A stretch of 64,000 nucleotides of DNA from Sialis fuliginosa. Its lineage: Eukaryota; Arthropoda; Insecta; Megaloptera; Sialidae. The DNA lies in assembly GCA_961205875.1 (NCBI GenBank), contig OY540812.1:12400001-12464000 (forward strand), read 5' to 3'. The position numbers and the translations under genes are program-made. Shown one piece after another: positions 51,581-64,000 of the stretch. Within the stretch, counting starts at the first letter, position 1. The number at the start of each line of letters is the position of its first letter. Under the pieces are notes generated by a model. The model saw only the letters and a program-made list of their open reading frames with translations, was not told the origin of the DNA and ran no database searches.

Positions 51581-52790
51581 CACTTGCACATAATCCTATG
51601 ACACAACCACACTGCATAGGTACATGGACAAAGGACTAACAACACATAAAATTACATGAATGTCTGATCCGTGAGACTTTATTGTTTCCATCGTTCGACG
51701 GTGACATTTTAAACGCGAAATATTAAAAACTTGCAGCTGGCAAAAGGTACTGATTGTTTAGAATGGCGGAACATACACGGTTGCCGCATTGCAAGGAAAA
51801 TGGCCGCATAATCATTCGACGGCTGATTTCAATTTACAAGAACGTAAGGAAAACCACTCTCGCACACACTTAACACTTGTTCAAAGATTTAAACTATAAT
51901 ATACATTTAATTAAACAGTTTAATTGTTTACAGCGTCATGAACAGAACTTGCCACCAGTCAATACAATGAATGTCGCGTCGACATGCGCTCGCCCTCGCG
52001 GCGGTACACTGTATCAAATAACAGTAGTGCCAACGGTTGCGCGCTGATATCCCTACAAACCGGGCGTCGTCAGTTGAAATCCTTTGTTCTACTATCATTC
52101 AAAAATTCAATACATATTTGAAAAAAATATTGCGTATTACGTACATACGAAAAAAAACGAAATAATGTTTCGAAAAGATTTTTTTTTTTTAATCTTTATT
52201 TTAAATGTATTTTTACTCCTAACATTTAATACATAATTAATAAAATATATATTTACAAAAATCAACAATTCATTATTTTTGTATATTTAAAATAATTAAT
52301 TAATTAAACTGAATCTAAATTACAAAAATATAAAATTACTTGCTCCAATTCCTATAACACAATACATTTGACATGTGCAACAGTAATCAGCTGAGATTGA
52401 AAACAAATGTCATATGTATTGTTCCACTTTGTTTACATCACATTTGCCATGCAGTTTAAATATTTGATAAATTATAATTAATAGTCAAATAAAATTTTAC
52501 TGTGTCTACGGAACAATATTATTTAATATATTAAGATTACTCTTTTACATTTTTTAAAGGTGTTTTTTTCTTTGATAAAAACATTAAAACTAAATCGTTT
52601 TTTGTATTGCGCAAACTCGTAACTGTCATCGAACGTCTTGTGCTCATCTGTCAAACTTAATTACAGCATGTTTATCGCATACTTAATGAAGATTAAAATA
52701 TCCTTGTTGCCTTCGATTTTTGATAAGTAACTATATCTTAGTAAGCGTTATTCTGTATAGGATATCTATAATATTTAGTACAACATTACG
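51581..52790. promoter_or_regulatory. Divergent upstream region between tay and Vkor
   Basis: About 1.2 kb separate two head-to-head start codons, so 5' UTRs and promoters of both genes should lie here. The tay side has a CpG-rich patch near 51,960-52,080 containing gtcgacatgcgctcgccctc, against an otherwise AT-rich background. The Vkor side (52,150-52,790) is very AT-rich. No TATA box or initiator could be assigned with confidence; a shared bidirectional promoter is only inferred from layout. Confidence 0.45.
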
Positions 52791-53651
52791 ATGACTTGCA
52801 TTAAAACTATAAATTTTGGAATTTTGCTAGTTACGGGCATCGGTATACTTTTATCACTTTATGCTTTAAAAGTTGAATTTGCCAAAGAAGAAGATGAAAA
52901 TTACAGTGCTATGTGCGACATAAGTGAACATGTTAGTTGTTCAAAAGTGTTTATGTCAGAGTTAGTATAAATAAATAAAATTTTCATTTAAAATTGATTA
53001 ATATTTATTATTTTCAGATATGGGAAAGGTTTTGGTATTATAGCACCCATTTTTGGTGAAGATACTATTATAAACCAACCAAACAGTTTTTATGGAATTA
53101 TATTTTACATTTCTTTATTAATTGCAAGTGAGTATTATCGAGTAGTGGGATGAAACAAATTTAATTATCATGCATTATCAATGCCTTAAAAAAAATTGGC
53201 CCCCTTAAGACATCCTGGTTATGCCACTGCTTGGTCAGAGACAATCATTTATTTTTTTATTATTTTTATAAATATTTTAAGTACCTATCTAATATTAACA
53301 ACCGGTTTACTCGTACTGCGAAAATTTTAGAAAACAGTTCTCTTGAGCTGGCTGAATCCCACTACTGGTAAAATGTAACTAAAATATAATTATATATTTT
53401 GTACTGATTTATAACGATTAATATTTGTAGATTTTAAAAATGATGTTAAATGGACCAAAATATTAATTTTCCTGAACATAATTTCAAATATTGGATCAGT
53501 GTATTTAGCATATTTACTATATTTTGTTTTATATGATTTTTGTGTAGTGTGCGTTTGTACCTATTTTGTTAATTTTATAAATTTAATTTTATCAGTGAAA
53601 AAATTATCACACATTAAAAAACAATCCACTAATGTTAAGAAAGAAAACTAA
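52791..53651 (+). CDS. Vkor: Vitamin K epoxide reductase (VKORC1-like)
   Basis: ER membrane thiol oxidoreductase that reduces vitamin K epoxide and quinone. Three exons, 52791-52960, 53018-53127 and 53431-53651, with GT/AG borders, give 166 residues (human 163). The N-terminal segment ILLVTGIGILLSLYAL is a membrane helix. The loop cysteine pair is C42 and C50 (MCDISEHVSCSKVF). The conserved stretch GKGFGIIAPIFGEDTIINQP follows, and the active-site pair is C131-V-V-C134 in YDFCVVC. Residues T137-Y138 match the warfarin-contact TYA motif, but phenylalanine replaces the alanine. The lysine-rich tail KKEN resembles an ER-retrieval-like signal. Intron 2 holds a remnant whose end ATGCCACTG looks like an hAT terminus. 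A poly(A) signal AATAAA lies at 53742-53747. The gene is head-to-head with tay and tail-to-tail with Fbxl4. Confidence 0.93.
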
Positions 53652-53838
53652 TAATATGCCATATGGTACTTTTAAAAGACGATAATATATTTTTGTAATC
53701 TTTTATCTTTCTATAATATATATTTATTATCTATTAAATGAAATAAAAGAACATTTAAAAAAACAAATATTTTTATTTAATAAATATAAATATCAAATAT
53801 AATAATATAAATAAATGAGATCAGTTAATACAATAAAT
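53652..53838. terminator. Convergent 3' ends of Vkor and Fbxl4
   Basis: Only 187 bp separate the Vkor stop (plus strand) from the Fbxl4 stop (minus strand). AATAAA at 53742-53747 would serve Vkor; TTTATT on the plus strand near 53,770 reads as AATAAA for Fbxl4. The two 3' UTRs probably overlap or abut. Confidence 0.55.
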
Positions 53839-56800
53839 TTATACATTTATTTCATCTCTCATGTCAGCTTGGAAACTTCTTTTTATACTTACGTTTGGAT
53901 ATTGCTCTTTCCATATTTCAACCTAGAATTAAATCAGCAAAATTAATTAATCTGCATATAGTAAAAAGTTATACGAACAAATATTAAGAATTGTAAAAAT
54001 ATAATTCTTTAGACTTTTTAATCACAAATTAAATTAGTAATTCTTTTTCTTTTAAAAATGAGATGTTTTAATAAATTTTTTTAATTAACCAGTTATACTT
54101 ACAATAACATCAGAAATTTGTTCACAGAAGCTAATATCCAATAGTTTTAATTTCTTGCAACTTTTAAATGCTTTTTCAGCTGTCACAGCAGTTATACCTT
54201 GTAGTCCCAAAAGATCCAATTGTTCCAAATTCATACACAAATCTAAGACTGGAATCATATCTGTATCAGTCAAGCCTCTTAACGCAGACAAAACAAGTCG
54301 TTTCATGTTTGGGCAATTTTTTGCTAAATGTAAAAGGCAACTTCCTGGAATTCCAACGCTTAAACTGTAAAATAATAAAATCTATCTTAATACATTGTTT
54401 TAATAAAAACTACAGATGTTTACTTTTTTTTGTATAAAATGATAAAATAAACAATAATTATAAGTACATACCACCAACCAATATCTAATTCCTCAAGATA
54501 ATGACAGTTTTCTAAAGCATGAACTCCAAAAGGACTCAACGAGTATGATTTCCAGAAATCCACCGATATTAAATTAGGATTATGACTAGACAGAGCAAAT
54601 GCTACATCATCCATTGCAGATATATGTCCACAGCCACCTAAAGCCAACAAAGAGAAATTTAGTTAATTATATTTCTGCGTAAAAAAATATTTATTCCCAA
54701 ATAGCTATCTCACAAACATTTGGATACAGAAAAAAATAAGTTTATAATGATCAATATATATTTTCTAATTCTGACACTTAATAAACTTTAAATCAAGTTT
54801 GTTAAATATGTACATCACAATGCCTTTTAATATCAACCTTGTTATATCAATCTATACTATCTAATTTCAATATTGTTTTAATAATCTCACCAACATTCAA
54901 ATGCTTCATTTTTGGATTCCCTCTGAGTATTGATATCAACGAAGATCCTTCAATAGTAACTCTGTATAAATCTAATCTTTCTAAAACAGTCAACTGACTC
55001 AAGCTATTAAAACCAGCTTGAGTAGCTGTATTACAGTTTCGTAAGCAAAGTTCTGAAAATAATATTTAATGTAGTTTAATATTTTAACACAAAAATAATA
55101 TCATGTACCTTTTAATTTAAAACAATATCGTGAAATAGAGTACAATGCTTGGTCATTGATAAATTTGCAGCAATTTAATTTCAGATGTGTTAAATGTGTT
55201 CCACATGATTTGATAAATCTGCAATATATTAACGTAAATTTATCGATAAATAAAAAGTAACTAAAAAAATACATACAATGAAAAATCATTTGCTGAAATT
55301 TTATCATTACTCCCACACCAAGATAAATCCAATTTCTGTAAATATCTACATCTTTTGCTAAATGATCTCAAAGTAGTTCGATCAACTCTATGCCAATATG
55401 GTTTCAAACTAATACTTGTGTACAATAATGCATCTGTTGCAATTTCACTAAATCTTTTATTAACCATCGCACATCTTGCTAAAGACAACAGATCCAAATA
55501 ACCCAGTATTTTAATTATGGTTTCATCCTAAATGTAAATAAATATTATGTCAACAAAATTAATACAATATATAATACAATTAAATAAATTACTAACTGGT
55601 AAAACACTGAAAGACCCAGATGGTGGAGCTTTATCTTGTTCTGCTATTTTTTGTGATGTTTGATTCAATAAATCATTAATATGTTTTTTATCTAGTATAG
55701 GTGGTCCTGGAGGTTTAGCAGCACCAATTCTTAAGTTCTGTAGTTTTTTACACAACGGTCTAACAGGTGAACTTTTATGTAATGATGGTACTGGTTTTAA
55801 TGAGCCAAGTAACATAACAGCATCAATTTCTGTATGATATTCGAGAAGACTTTGGTTGAATTCTAATCTTATCACGCTAAAATGCATATATCTCAATTAA
55901 TTTTCTTGGTCTTGCTTTAAAAGATCATTAAAGCATGGTTTGTACTTAAGTATTAAGGCCATAGTCACAGGTGCAATATATTAACAGATATTAGGTATAT
56001 CAAATGTTGCAATGTTACTATAACGCACATGTAATCCTTAGCCTTTGTATACAAGTAGTTATTTTATTGGAAATTGTAAAATTACAATAACATACTTTGT
56101 AGGAAAACTAATCATTTGTATAGGAGGTACGAAAGCACGAGATATACGTGGTGCAGCTACCGGATGATCCTCCCAAAGTAAACACCAGTTCCCTTTTCCT
56201 TTCCCACACCAAATTCTTACAACTGCGCCTGGATTATATGTTTCATAAATAAGTATCTGCCAAGGATATACTGCACATTCAAAGAACAAATCTAGAAATT
56301 AATACTTATTATCAAAGTATATTGCGACAATACCTTTAGAATTTTACAATATACAAGGGAGTCGGTCAGTTGGCAAAATGAATAAGTCAACTTCTTGCAA
56401 TTGCAGTGGTGGAATAATTTAATAGTGAATTAATCATTTTGGTTTCTGAACAACTCATATAATTATTACTTTAAGAATAAAAATCAACAAAATTTTATAC
56501 TAACCTATGTAGTCTTCTCCTTTGACTTCCTGTCTGTTTTGAGGCATGTATTCTATCTGTCTTGATGGTGCTTCTTTCCACCATTTGCCATATGTACGCT
56601 AATAAATAAAATCAAATTTGTTTCATTGATATTATGGAAAGTATAACTATTTACTTACCAGCACATATGTTTGCGGAAAGTCACCATAATTAGGAAATTT
56701 ATTAGGTTTTCCTATTATATTACAAGCAGTATATGAAATACTTATATCACTTCCATATTGTGAACTGAAATCTAAAACTTGAGAAACATATTGTTTTATA

Positions 56801-56916
56801 TAGCTAATGTTATCTTCTTCAGCATCTGATGATTCTGTCATTTTTATTTTGTTATTTTTATCAAATTTAATTTCATCTTCTTCACATGAATCTGGTGGAT
56901 CGTTGATTGATTTCAT
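53839..56916 (-). CDS. Fbxl4: F-box and leucine-rich repeat protein 4 (FBXL4)
   Basis: Substrate receptor of SCF ubiquitin ligases; human FBXL4 acts at the mitochondrion and limits mitophagy. Ten coding exons: 56916-56659, 56598-56505, 56291-56096, 55876-55597, 55527-55277, 55218-55109, 55052-54891, 54637-54472, 54364-54103, 53922-53839. Phases agree throughout and give 620 residues, nearly the human length (621). The N-terminal region (VLDFSSQYGSDISISYT, then RTYGKWW and YNPGAVVRIW) matches the FBXL4 discoidin-like part. The F-box starts near residue 273 (LPDETIIKILGYLDLLSLARC). Leucine-rich repeats fill about 320-610 (LKLNCCKFINDQ, LEELDIGW, LKLLDISFCEQISD). The ATG is fixed by an in-frame TAA three codons upstream. 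The first 25 residues are polar and acidic, without the hydrophobic segment of the human protein. The 3' end converges on the reductase gene, with 187 bp between stop codons. Confidence 0.93.
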
Positions 56917-58449
56917 AGTTATTTACTAAACTACGCAATTTTTTTAATAATCCATGAATTTAATTTGCAAATAGGATTATTCTAACCTCGTCATTATACT
57001 CATGTGTCAACATCATGTAAAATCACGTAGCAATACATACATACATGCAGTGCCGTATTAAGTAATATTCAACATTAAAAAAACTATGTAACCTAGTGCC
57101 AAAATTAATAAAAATACATCAATTAGACCATGTCAAAATAAAGATTATTTATAAACCCTTCTAATACTTGAAAACATTTATATAAAAATTAAAATTATTT
57201 TACAATATTGACAAATGCTCTAAAACCAGAATGCATTTATGTATATATTCTATCGTAGCCCTTCATTATAATGAATGTATATCAATCTAAAGAATAAAAA
57301 TAATAGGAATGAAATAAACAAATAAATAAATAAAATCACTTTATTAGTTAATGATGGCACAAAAATATAAATATAATGCCACATACATATTAAAAATATT
57401 TTTATATAATAATAGTACAACGATATAATCAAACAATAAAATCTTACGTATATAAAAAATTGCTGTTTCACAGTAAAAAGTAATAAAACATTACAACTAG
57501 TAATTTTCAATTTCATAAGTACATAGTAAGCAAGGCACAGCATTTATCATTATCAATATATACAAAATGGTTCAATAATACATACAAATATAGTTTTAAA
57601 AACACTATAAAAATACTTCTGAAACAAATGATTTAAAAAAATAAATAAATAGTTTCATTTCAATGAAATAATAAATTAAAATTGAAGTACATAATACTTT
57701 GCTCAAATCTGAAATGGCAAAATGAATACTATAAATTAATATTTAGATAAATATATTTTGATTTCAAACATATAAATAAACTTTGTATAAAAATTAATTT
57801 CAACACAGAATCTATATTTTAATAAACAGGAAAATAGCTACAATGAAGCAGATGGAGTGTTTATTTAGCAGGACCTTTTTCCGTCAAGACCTAGGGCCCA
57901 TAATGTTAAAAAAAAAGACAATGTTTTTAGGCACAAAGTTATTTACAAATAATACATAAAACTGCCATCTTTAGCAAAATTTTCAGTTCTCAAAATTGTT
58001 GTTTTACAAAAACAGAGTTAAGTTTAAGAGCCGACATGCTTGCCATGAAATACTGTGACTATTTAATAATTTGCTCATACATATTTTTAAGTGCATGTGG
58101 CTTCTAACAGGGCCAATAAAAATGCTCTATAAAGTGTGTCTGATAACCAAAGAGCACAAGAGGTGTATTATGGCAGTTAACTTATCAAACTATTTTAAAA
58201 ATAAAATTATGTACTACAGTATTTTTTTCACATTTTCTTAGCATGTTGGTAAAAAAATAACAGTCCTTATTATTCTGTGGTCCTATCCAAATCATTACTT
58301 GTATTGTTAAGAAAATAATTTATAAATTAATAAGATTTACTCCGAGATGCTGAATATGTAACTACGCCACTGTTTAAATGATAACTATATTTAAAAAATT
58401 AATTATTTAAACTCAGTCATACACTTTGTTAAAGTAACATTTACCAAAA
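56917..58449. other. Intergenic region: Fbxl4 upstream and Myo31DF 3' UTR
   Basis: The right part should be the 3' UTR of the myosin gene; several reverse TTTATT motifs (for example near 57,860) could be its poly(A) signals, but none can be chosen. A short hAT-like end (taactacgccactg) occurs at about 58,362-58,375. The left part upstream of the Fbxl4 ATG should contain its promoter; no motif stands out. Long open frames here are translations of A/T runs. Confidence 0.4.
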
Positions 58450-61400
58450 TTAACGGGCCTTTAATAATCCATTTGTTGGTTGATTGTTTATTTGATCAAC
58501 AACTGCATATTCAGGAGGAAGTTGGTATTTTATAACTCCTTTAACGTTTTTAAATGTCGGTTCTTTTATCTCAGGAGTAACTTCGACTTTCAAACTGCGA
58601 TCTTTTTTTCCTAGCATACATTTAAATTCTTTGTTAACAGAAACACTCAAATCTGTATTACGAAGTCTAAAAATAAAATCACACATATAAATAAAAACAT
58701 AACTTATTTTCAATTTTCATACAGGCAGCTCTCGACTTTTGTACGTTCTACTTTTGAACAATTCGCTATTTCGCACGTTTCTTAACACATATGTATTCTC
58801 CGGCTAAATATATAATATAAATATATAATATCTTACATACATTATTTGTTGTTGTTTTTTTACATAGCTCTACTTTTGCACACATTTCCAGGAAAATTCG
58901 AGGACCTCCTGTATTAGTATAATCACTAAATTATTTATAATACTTACTGATAAAATCTATTGCACAATATTCCAACTAGTTCTCCTACTTTGTCCTCATT
59001 TGAATTACTCTTTAGAGATATAACTAAATCATTTCCTTGATTTGAATGAACCAATAATAATTGGTCTCGTCCACCACTAACACTAATACCCGTAAGCTGA
59101 AACAAGTTTAGTTAGCATAATATACTTGATTTCATGAGTTTTAATTTTCAATATATACCTCTTGAATTCTGAGACCGGGTTTCATCATTTTAAACTTAAC
59201 ATTATCAATCTTATACAAGGCATGTTCTGTGACTACTAAGGCACGATCAGAAGTCTTATTGCACTTATTAAATTTCTTTATATCTGATGAAAATAAAACT
59301 TTCTCAAAATGTTCAGTATTTTTTAAATTGTTCACACTGGCATTAAATAAAGCATACTGTGGGTTTTCTTCATTTTTGCTAAGATAATTTCCATCCCAAT
59401 TTCTATTTTGGCCCCATTGCATTCGTTTTCCTTTGAGAGCCGATGCAGCCGACATCTTAAGTCGTAACTGAGGCCACTCTTCTCTCGGAATCTTCTTTAG
59501 AATCATCCAAGCTCTCCACTTATTAAATACACCTTGTAATGTTGGTATCATTGGTCTAACGACATATGGTGCGTTTGGCCAAGCAATATGTTTTCCATAA
59601 TCTCTCATATTTCTAACACCTCTGAATCTACTATTTAGTTCAGATATATAAGATCTGAGTTTATATTGTCTGAAATATTTCATAATAACTAAGGCCGCTT
59701 TCATTTTCTTATACTGTTGTCTTGCTAAGTATCCTCTCCATTGCTTTTGCAGCAATGTAACTATTCCTGGAATCAGTTCATTTCTGGCTGTTTCTAATTC
59801 AAATAACGTTTTTGGTGATCGAATGAATATTTTTGTTTTGCCATATTTTACATCAGATTGTAAACCAACATCTTCTAAAAGAACTCTAGTTCCATCTTTA
59901 TCTGTACCATTATGGAAATTAGGCCAAGTATACTGTGATATCATCTTGTAACTGAAATAATTCAAACATTAAATTTGTAATTATTTTTAAATTGATAATA
60001 AAAATACACACCGTTTCAAAAACCGATCATATCGTTGTCTGTATACAAATCCAGCTCTTCTGACTCTTAAATTTTCAACTAACCCAAGATATGATACTTG
60101 ATGTTGAACTCTTTTATCATCAAATATTGTCGCTGATTTTAATTCATTTGGTTTAATACAGCGAACATAAAATGGTTCTTTACATGCTAAATTTTTTACA
60201 AGTGCAATCATAGAATTTTTAAATAGAGTCCCTGCTGTAAGCGGCCTTTTCGTGGTCTGCAATAATAAAATGTTAATATTAATATTATGGATGAGCTATA
60301 AAAAATATTTAAATACCTTTGTAATATCTTGAGCTCCTTCAGGCCACATGCTTTTTAGTATTGGATTATTAGAATTATATAGAAGCCGTTTAAAATCTTG
60401 GAATAAAGTATCCTTATTTTTATCCATAAAACCATTTATATCATATATGACATCACCAGCATAATGTCTAAATTAAAAAAAAAATATTGAAACTGTTATG
60501 TGCAAAACAATGTATGAACATATACTTACAATATTTTGAAATTAACTTTATGTTTCAAATCTTTATCTAAAGGAGCAAGTTGTCTCGATTTATAAAATGG
60601 ATGATTTGAAAGTTTTTTGTCCATTGTCTCAAGAAGTAGTTCGTCTGTAACTTTTCCAACATTTAAACATGCTTCATCCAGAATAGATATAACTCCTTTA
60701 TGTTGTTCTTCAACCAAATCACATATAATTTGATTGTTAAAGTATTCGATATGCTTCCATTCTATACCTTCACGTAAATATTCTTCTTGTTCTTGTTTTA
60801 GCACCATTTCTTAAAAAATATACAGTAATTAATTATTTAATACTTGAACACAATAAATCACGTACATAATTAAAATAAAAAGAAATTTGTTTAAATTAAA
60901 CTATAAAATCTTACCAATAAATAACTGTTGTAATTTTTCATTACAGTAATTGATACAAAATTGTTCAAAACTGTTAGCATCAAATATTTCAAAACCATAA
61001 ATGTCGAGCACTCCAATAACGCTACTTTTATACATTCTGCTAGAATCGGTGATTGCAATAGCGTCGTTGATTTTGGAAACAATCCAGGAAAACAACCTGT
61101 CATAGATAGCTTTTCCAAGGGCATCTCTTCCATATTCTGCTTCAGGCAACGTGTGAGTTTTATGCATAACATCTCCTCTGGCAGCAATTACTCGATGTGT
61201 AAGAGCTTTAGTTAATTCACTATTTGTTACATTGAGCAATTTTGCTACTTGGTCAACTATTTTTTTCTCTTTAGGAACAACATTATCTTCATCAAGCTTA
61301 AATTCAACATTACCCAAATGTAAAATTGAAGATATAATTTGCCATATACTGTCAATTTCCATTTGAGAAAATGCAAGCGTTTTTAAGGCACCATTTACAG

Positions 61401-63820
61401 CTTTAAAGTCACTTCTATCACTAATTGCTTCCACCTTGAATGCATTACCTTGTTTTGTGTAGAAATATATTTGAGGGTCTCTCACCAAGTTAAATTTCTT
61501 TGCATCCTGTTCACTGCAACCACTAAGTAGCTAAAATAAAAATTTGAAGAAAAATTACATTAAACATTTAATTAGAAATATAGATATGAAACATATACTT
61601 ACTTGATAAAAACTATGGAAATTTCTTTCTCCGATTTGTTGATGAATTACACGTGATTTTTCCAATAAATAATTGTTAATATGACCTCCAACTGGATCTC
61701 CTTTGAAATCAAAATGAATGTCCATATATTTACCAAAACGTGAAGAATTATCATTACGATTAGTTTTTGCATTTCCAAAAGCTTCCAAAATGGTATTTGA
61801 TTGTAAAAGAACATTTTTCACCCTTAAAATAATCAAAGATTTTGATAAAACATAAATTTTACTTTTCTGCTAAAAAGAAAGACAAGAATTTATTATATAC
61901 CTTTCTATTTCTTTTTGACCAGATACATTTGTTACAGCAGCAATATATTTCATGATAATTTTTGATGCTTCTGTTTTTCCTGACCCTGATTCTCCACTAA
62001 TAACAATACAAGTGTCATGGCCCTGCTGTTTCATTATTTTATGCACGGCATCAGCAATAGCATATATATGTGGTGGATTTTCATAAAATTCTCGACCTAT
62101 TAGTGAAAATTTAAAATATATTATTATTTACATTACAAATACTTTGTATGTATAATTCAAAACTGTGCATGTACTTAAGTACTTTTTTGGGTGGTGAAAT
62201 GAAAGCAATTGTAATTATATTTAAGTACTTTATCAAAGACAAAGTAGGTACTTGTACTTAATACTTATGAACTTATAAATGTACTTCTGTATTATCTGTA
62301 TAGTTACTTAATTATATTAAATTACGTAAGTACTATTGTAAATGTACTTAAGTACTTTTATTAATATAAATGTACTTAATTACAGAAAGTACTTCTGTTT
62401 TCACGCAAGTACTTTTCTGTAAAAAAACTTTTATTGGTACGTAAGTACTTTTCTGTAAAAAACTTTTATTTGTACGTAAGTACATTTTTTTGACAATGTA
62501 GGTATGTACTTGTATTTTTACATGCTTTATCATTTTGTTAACCTATCTTATTAGTTAATAAATTTACAAAAAATATGTACCCATGCCTAATCTCTGAAAA
62601 AATTGAAAACACATAAGTACATTTTTATTTAATTCATTTTATCTATAAAATATTTAATTGGGTGCACATTTAAAATATAAATTATATTGATCCTACAAAG
62701 TACAGTAAAATGAGTGTGTATAATAGATATTATAAAAATTATAAATTATGTTAACAAATATATTAAAAGTAAAATTCAATAAAGATAAGATTAGCTTATA
62801 GATTTCCACATTAGCAAGCACCTAACAGATAAGATAAATAAAATAGAATGTGATCAAATACTAAATTCTTTTAAGTAAAATGTATACCTGCATAAATAGA
62901 TAAAGATACCTACTGATAAATATTTAGATATCATGCAAATACATTTCAATATAATATAATCTATATATTTATTTTTTAAATGAGATAATAAACACAAAAT
63001 GTTTTTTTACCTTTGTATTTAGTAACTTGTTCAGGTCCGTAAATATTCATAGTACGGTAAGGATTGACAGAGACGCATACTTCACCAATGTATGTATAAA
63101 TTTTTCCATGATTGAATCTATAAAAACAGAAGAAAATTGAAAATAATATGTAATTGAATATGTAAATATTTTCATTTGAAATCTATAAAAAAGAAACTAT
63201 AAGGAAGAAATAATATCTTATCATACTCGTATATATATTTATAATTTTGTTGTGGCATATATGAGCGTTGTTTCCGTTTTTGATAAAAAAAAATATATAA
63301 AAATATGATGGTTTGAAAGACCACATTATGAAATGACATCATAGGCAATTAATTTATTCAAAACACATTCAATGTGCATGAGAATAAGACACATTTACAG
63401 TTATAAATGTAACATTGTGGACAATTGTATAATAAAATGTGTGTTAGCATGTAATGCAGGTAGGCCTTATCACTTCAAAAATGAGTCATCAATGAAAAAA
63501 AATTCAAGAACATGTAGTCATAGGAGACCTTCAATGAGTAATAAATATTATAATTAATCAATAATAAAATAAATAAATCACAAAATGTTAATAAGTTCAC
63601 CTGTTGACAGTACTTTGTATGGGTTCTTTAAAAGTATGTATTTATATTTTGTAAATAGTCACTGCATTGCATTGGTAATATTAAATGGCTAAAAATAATA
63701 TTGTTTAAATTAATAAGTTTGTAAAGCTTACCTTAATTTTAAGTTTTTCATGAAACTATCAATAGAAACTTCGTCCAAAAGGACAAAATCGCCGACACCG
63801 ACTTCTTGTTGTCCTGCCAT
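58450..63820 (-). CDS. Myo31DF: Unconventional class-I myosin, Myo1D/Myo31DF type
   Basis: Actin-based motor of the myosin ID class; the Drosophila member sets left-right asymmetry of gut and genitalia. Eleven coding exons: 63820-63732, 63117-63011, 62096-61901, 61822-61603, 61530-60915, 60809-60530, 60467-60317, 60256-60012, 59951-59159, 59096-58948, 58666-58450. All introns are GT/AG and phases agree, giving 1,020 residues, close to my recollection of the fly protein. Visible motifs: P-loop GESGSGKT (100-107), switch [15 protein letters not shown] (148-161), switch II DIYGFE (380-385), and D324 at the TEDS position 16 residues before DALGK. The motor ends near residue 690, two IQ-like motifs follow at about 698-741, and a basic TH1 tail runs from about 780 to the end. 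The start [19 protein letters not shown] resembles the family N-terminus. A non-coding first exon further upstream is possible. No broken exon was seen. Confidence 0.95.
62160..62520. repeat. AAGTACTT-rich minisatellite in Myo31DF intron 3
   Basis: The motif AAGTACTT or ACTTAAGTACTT recurs many times over about 360 bp of the intron between exons 2 and 3. At 62,403-62,490 it resolves into about 2.5 tandem units of roughly 36 bp (GTAAGTACTTTTCTGTAAAA and flanks). It explains the open frame there, which is not coding. Confidence 0.7.
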
Positions 63821-64000
63821 GTTTCACATCACTATTTTAACTGACGCACCGTTGTCTCATTACCTATAGGTTGGGTCTCACTATTTAACCCATGTATTTA
63901 TGATAACTGCTTGCAGGCGCGCAAGTACACAGTAAGTATACTTGACTCACATTAAAATATGAGATAAATAAAGAATAGCCTAAACATTCTATCTTTTTCT
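63821..64000 (-). promoter_or_regulatory. 5' UTR / upstream region of Myo31DF
   Basis: Sequence immediately upstream of the myosin start codon. It is less AT-rich than the introns and contains CpG-bearing stretches such as gcaggcgcgcaagtac. No TATA box is evident. The transcription start may lie beyond the window. Confidence 0.3.

Noticed and set aside
51581-51589. Longer tay start (three extra residues)
   Set aside because: The extra codons begin at GTG; the first ATG in frame is at 51,580.
58362-58375. Whole hAT element in the myosin 3' region
   Set aside because: Only one end-like sequence was found; no matching left end or duplication.

Overview
The window is AT-rich animal nuclear DNA, most probably from an insect. 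Genes are split by short introns with canonical GT/AG borders, one intron exceeds 22 kb, and that intron is packed with non-autonomous transposons. I cannot name the order from sequence alone. There are no rRNA genes, CRISPR arrays or bacterial operons, and I found no convincing tRNA gene.

Right third (51.3-63.8 kb), gene-rich. From right to left: an unconventional class-I myosin of the Myo1D/Myo31DF type (minus strand, 11 coding exons, predicted 1,020 aa); an FBXL4-type F-box/leucine-rich-repeat protein (minus, 10 coding exons, predicted 620 aa); a vitamin K epoxide reductase (plus, 3 exons, predicted 166 aa) that converges tail-to-tail on FBXL4; and the first coding exon of an AUTS2-family gene (tay bridge in Drosophila, minus), which lies head-to-head with the reductase. 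Phases agree at every junction I built. Open frames shorter than these exons in the same area are mostly shadows.

Left 51 kb, essentially the tay/AUTS2 gene body. The second coding exon, with a run of eight histidines, sits at 29.0-29.2 kb and joins exon 1 in phase 0. The rest of the gene must lie beyond the left edge. A further candidate exon (25,965-26,141, minus) has an ATG, an in-frame upstream stop and a phase-0 donor, and could be an internal alternative first exon. Several CpG-dense islets stand out from the AT-rich intron.

Mobile DNA fills the intron: four copies of one Helitron-like family with a terminal hairpin and CTAG end inserted between A and T, one of them inside a mariner copy and another carrying a 1.36-kb near-perfect foldback; a decayed, internally deleted mariner; a 5'-truncated LINE with an 11-bp target duplication; several hAT-like elements with 8-bp duplications; TTAA-flanked elements; a Harbinger-like element; a Tc1-like element; large foldbacks at 8.5-13.0, 15.4-15.9 and 38.6-39.2 kb; and a short interspersed family seen five times. 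I did not find a clearly new multi-gene system. The most unusual material is the layered transposon nesting and the candidate alternative exon.
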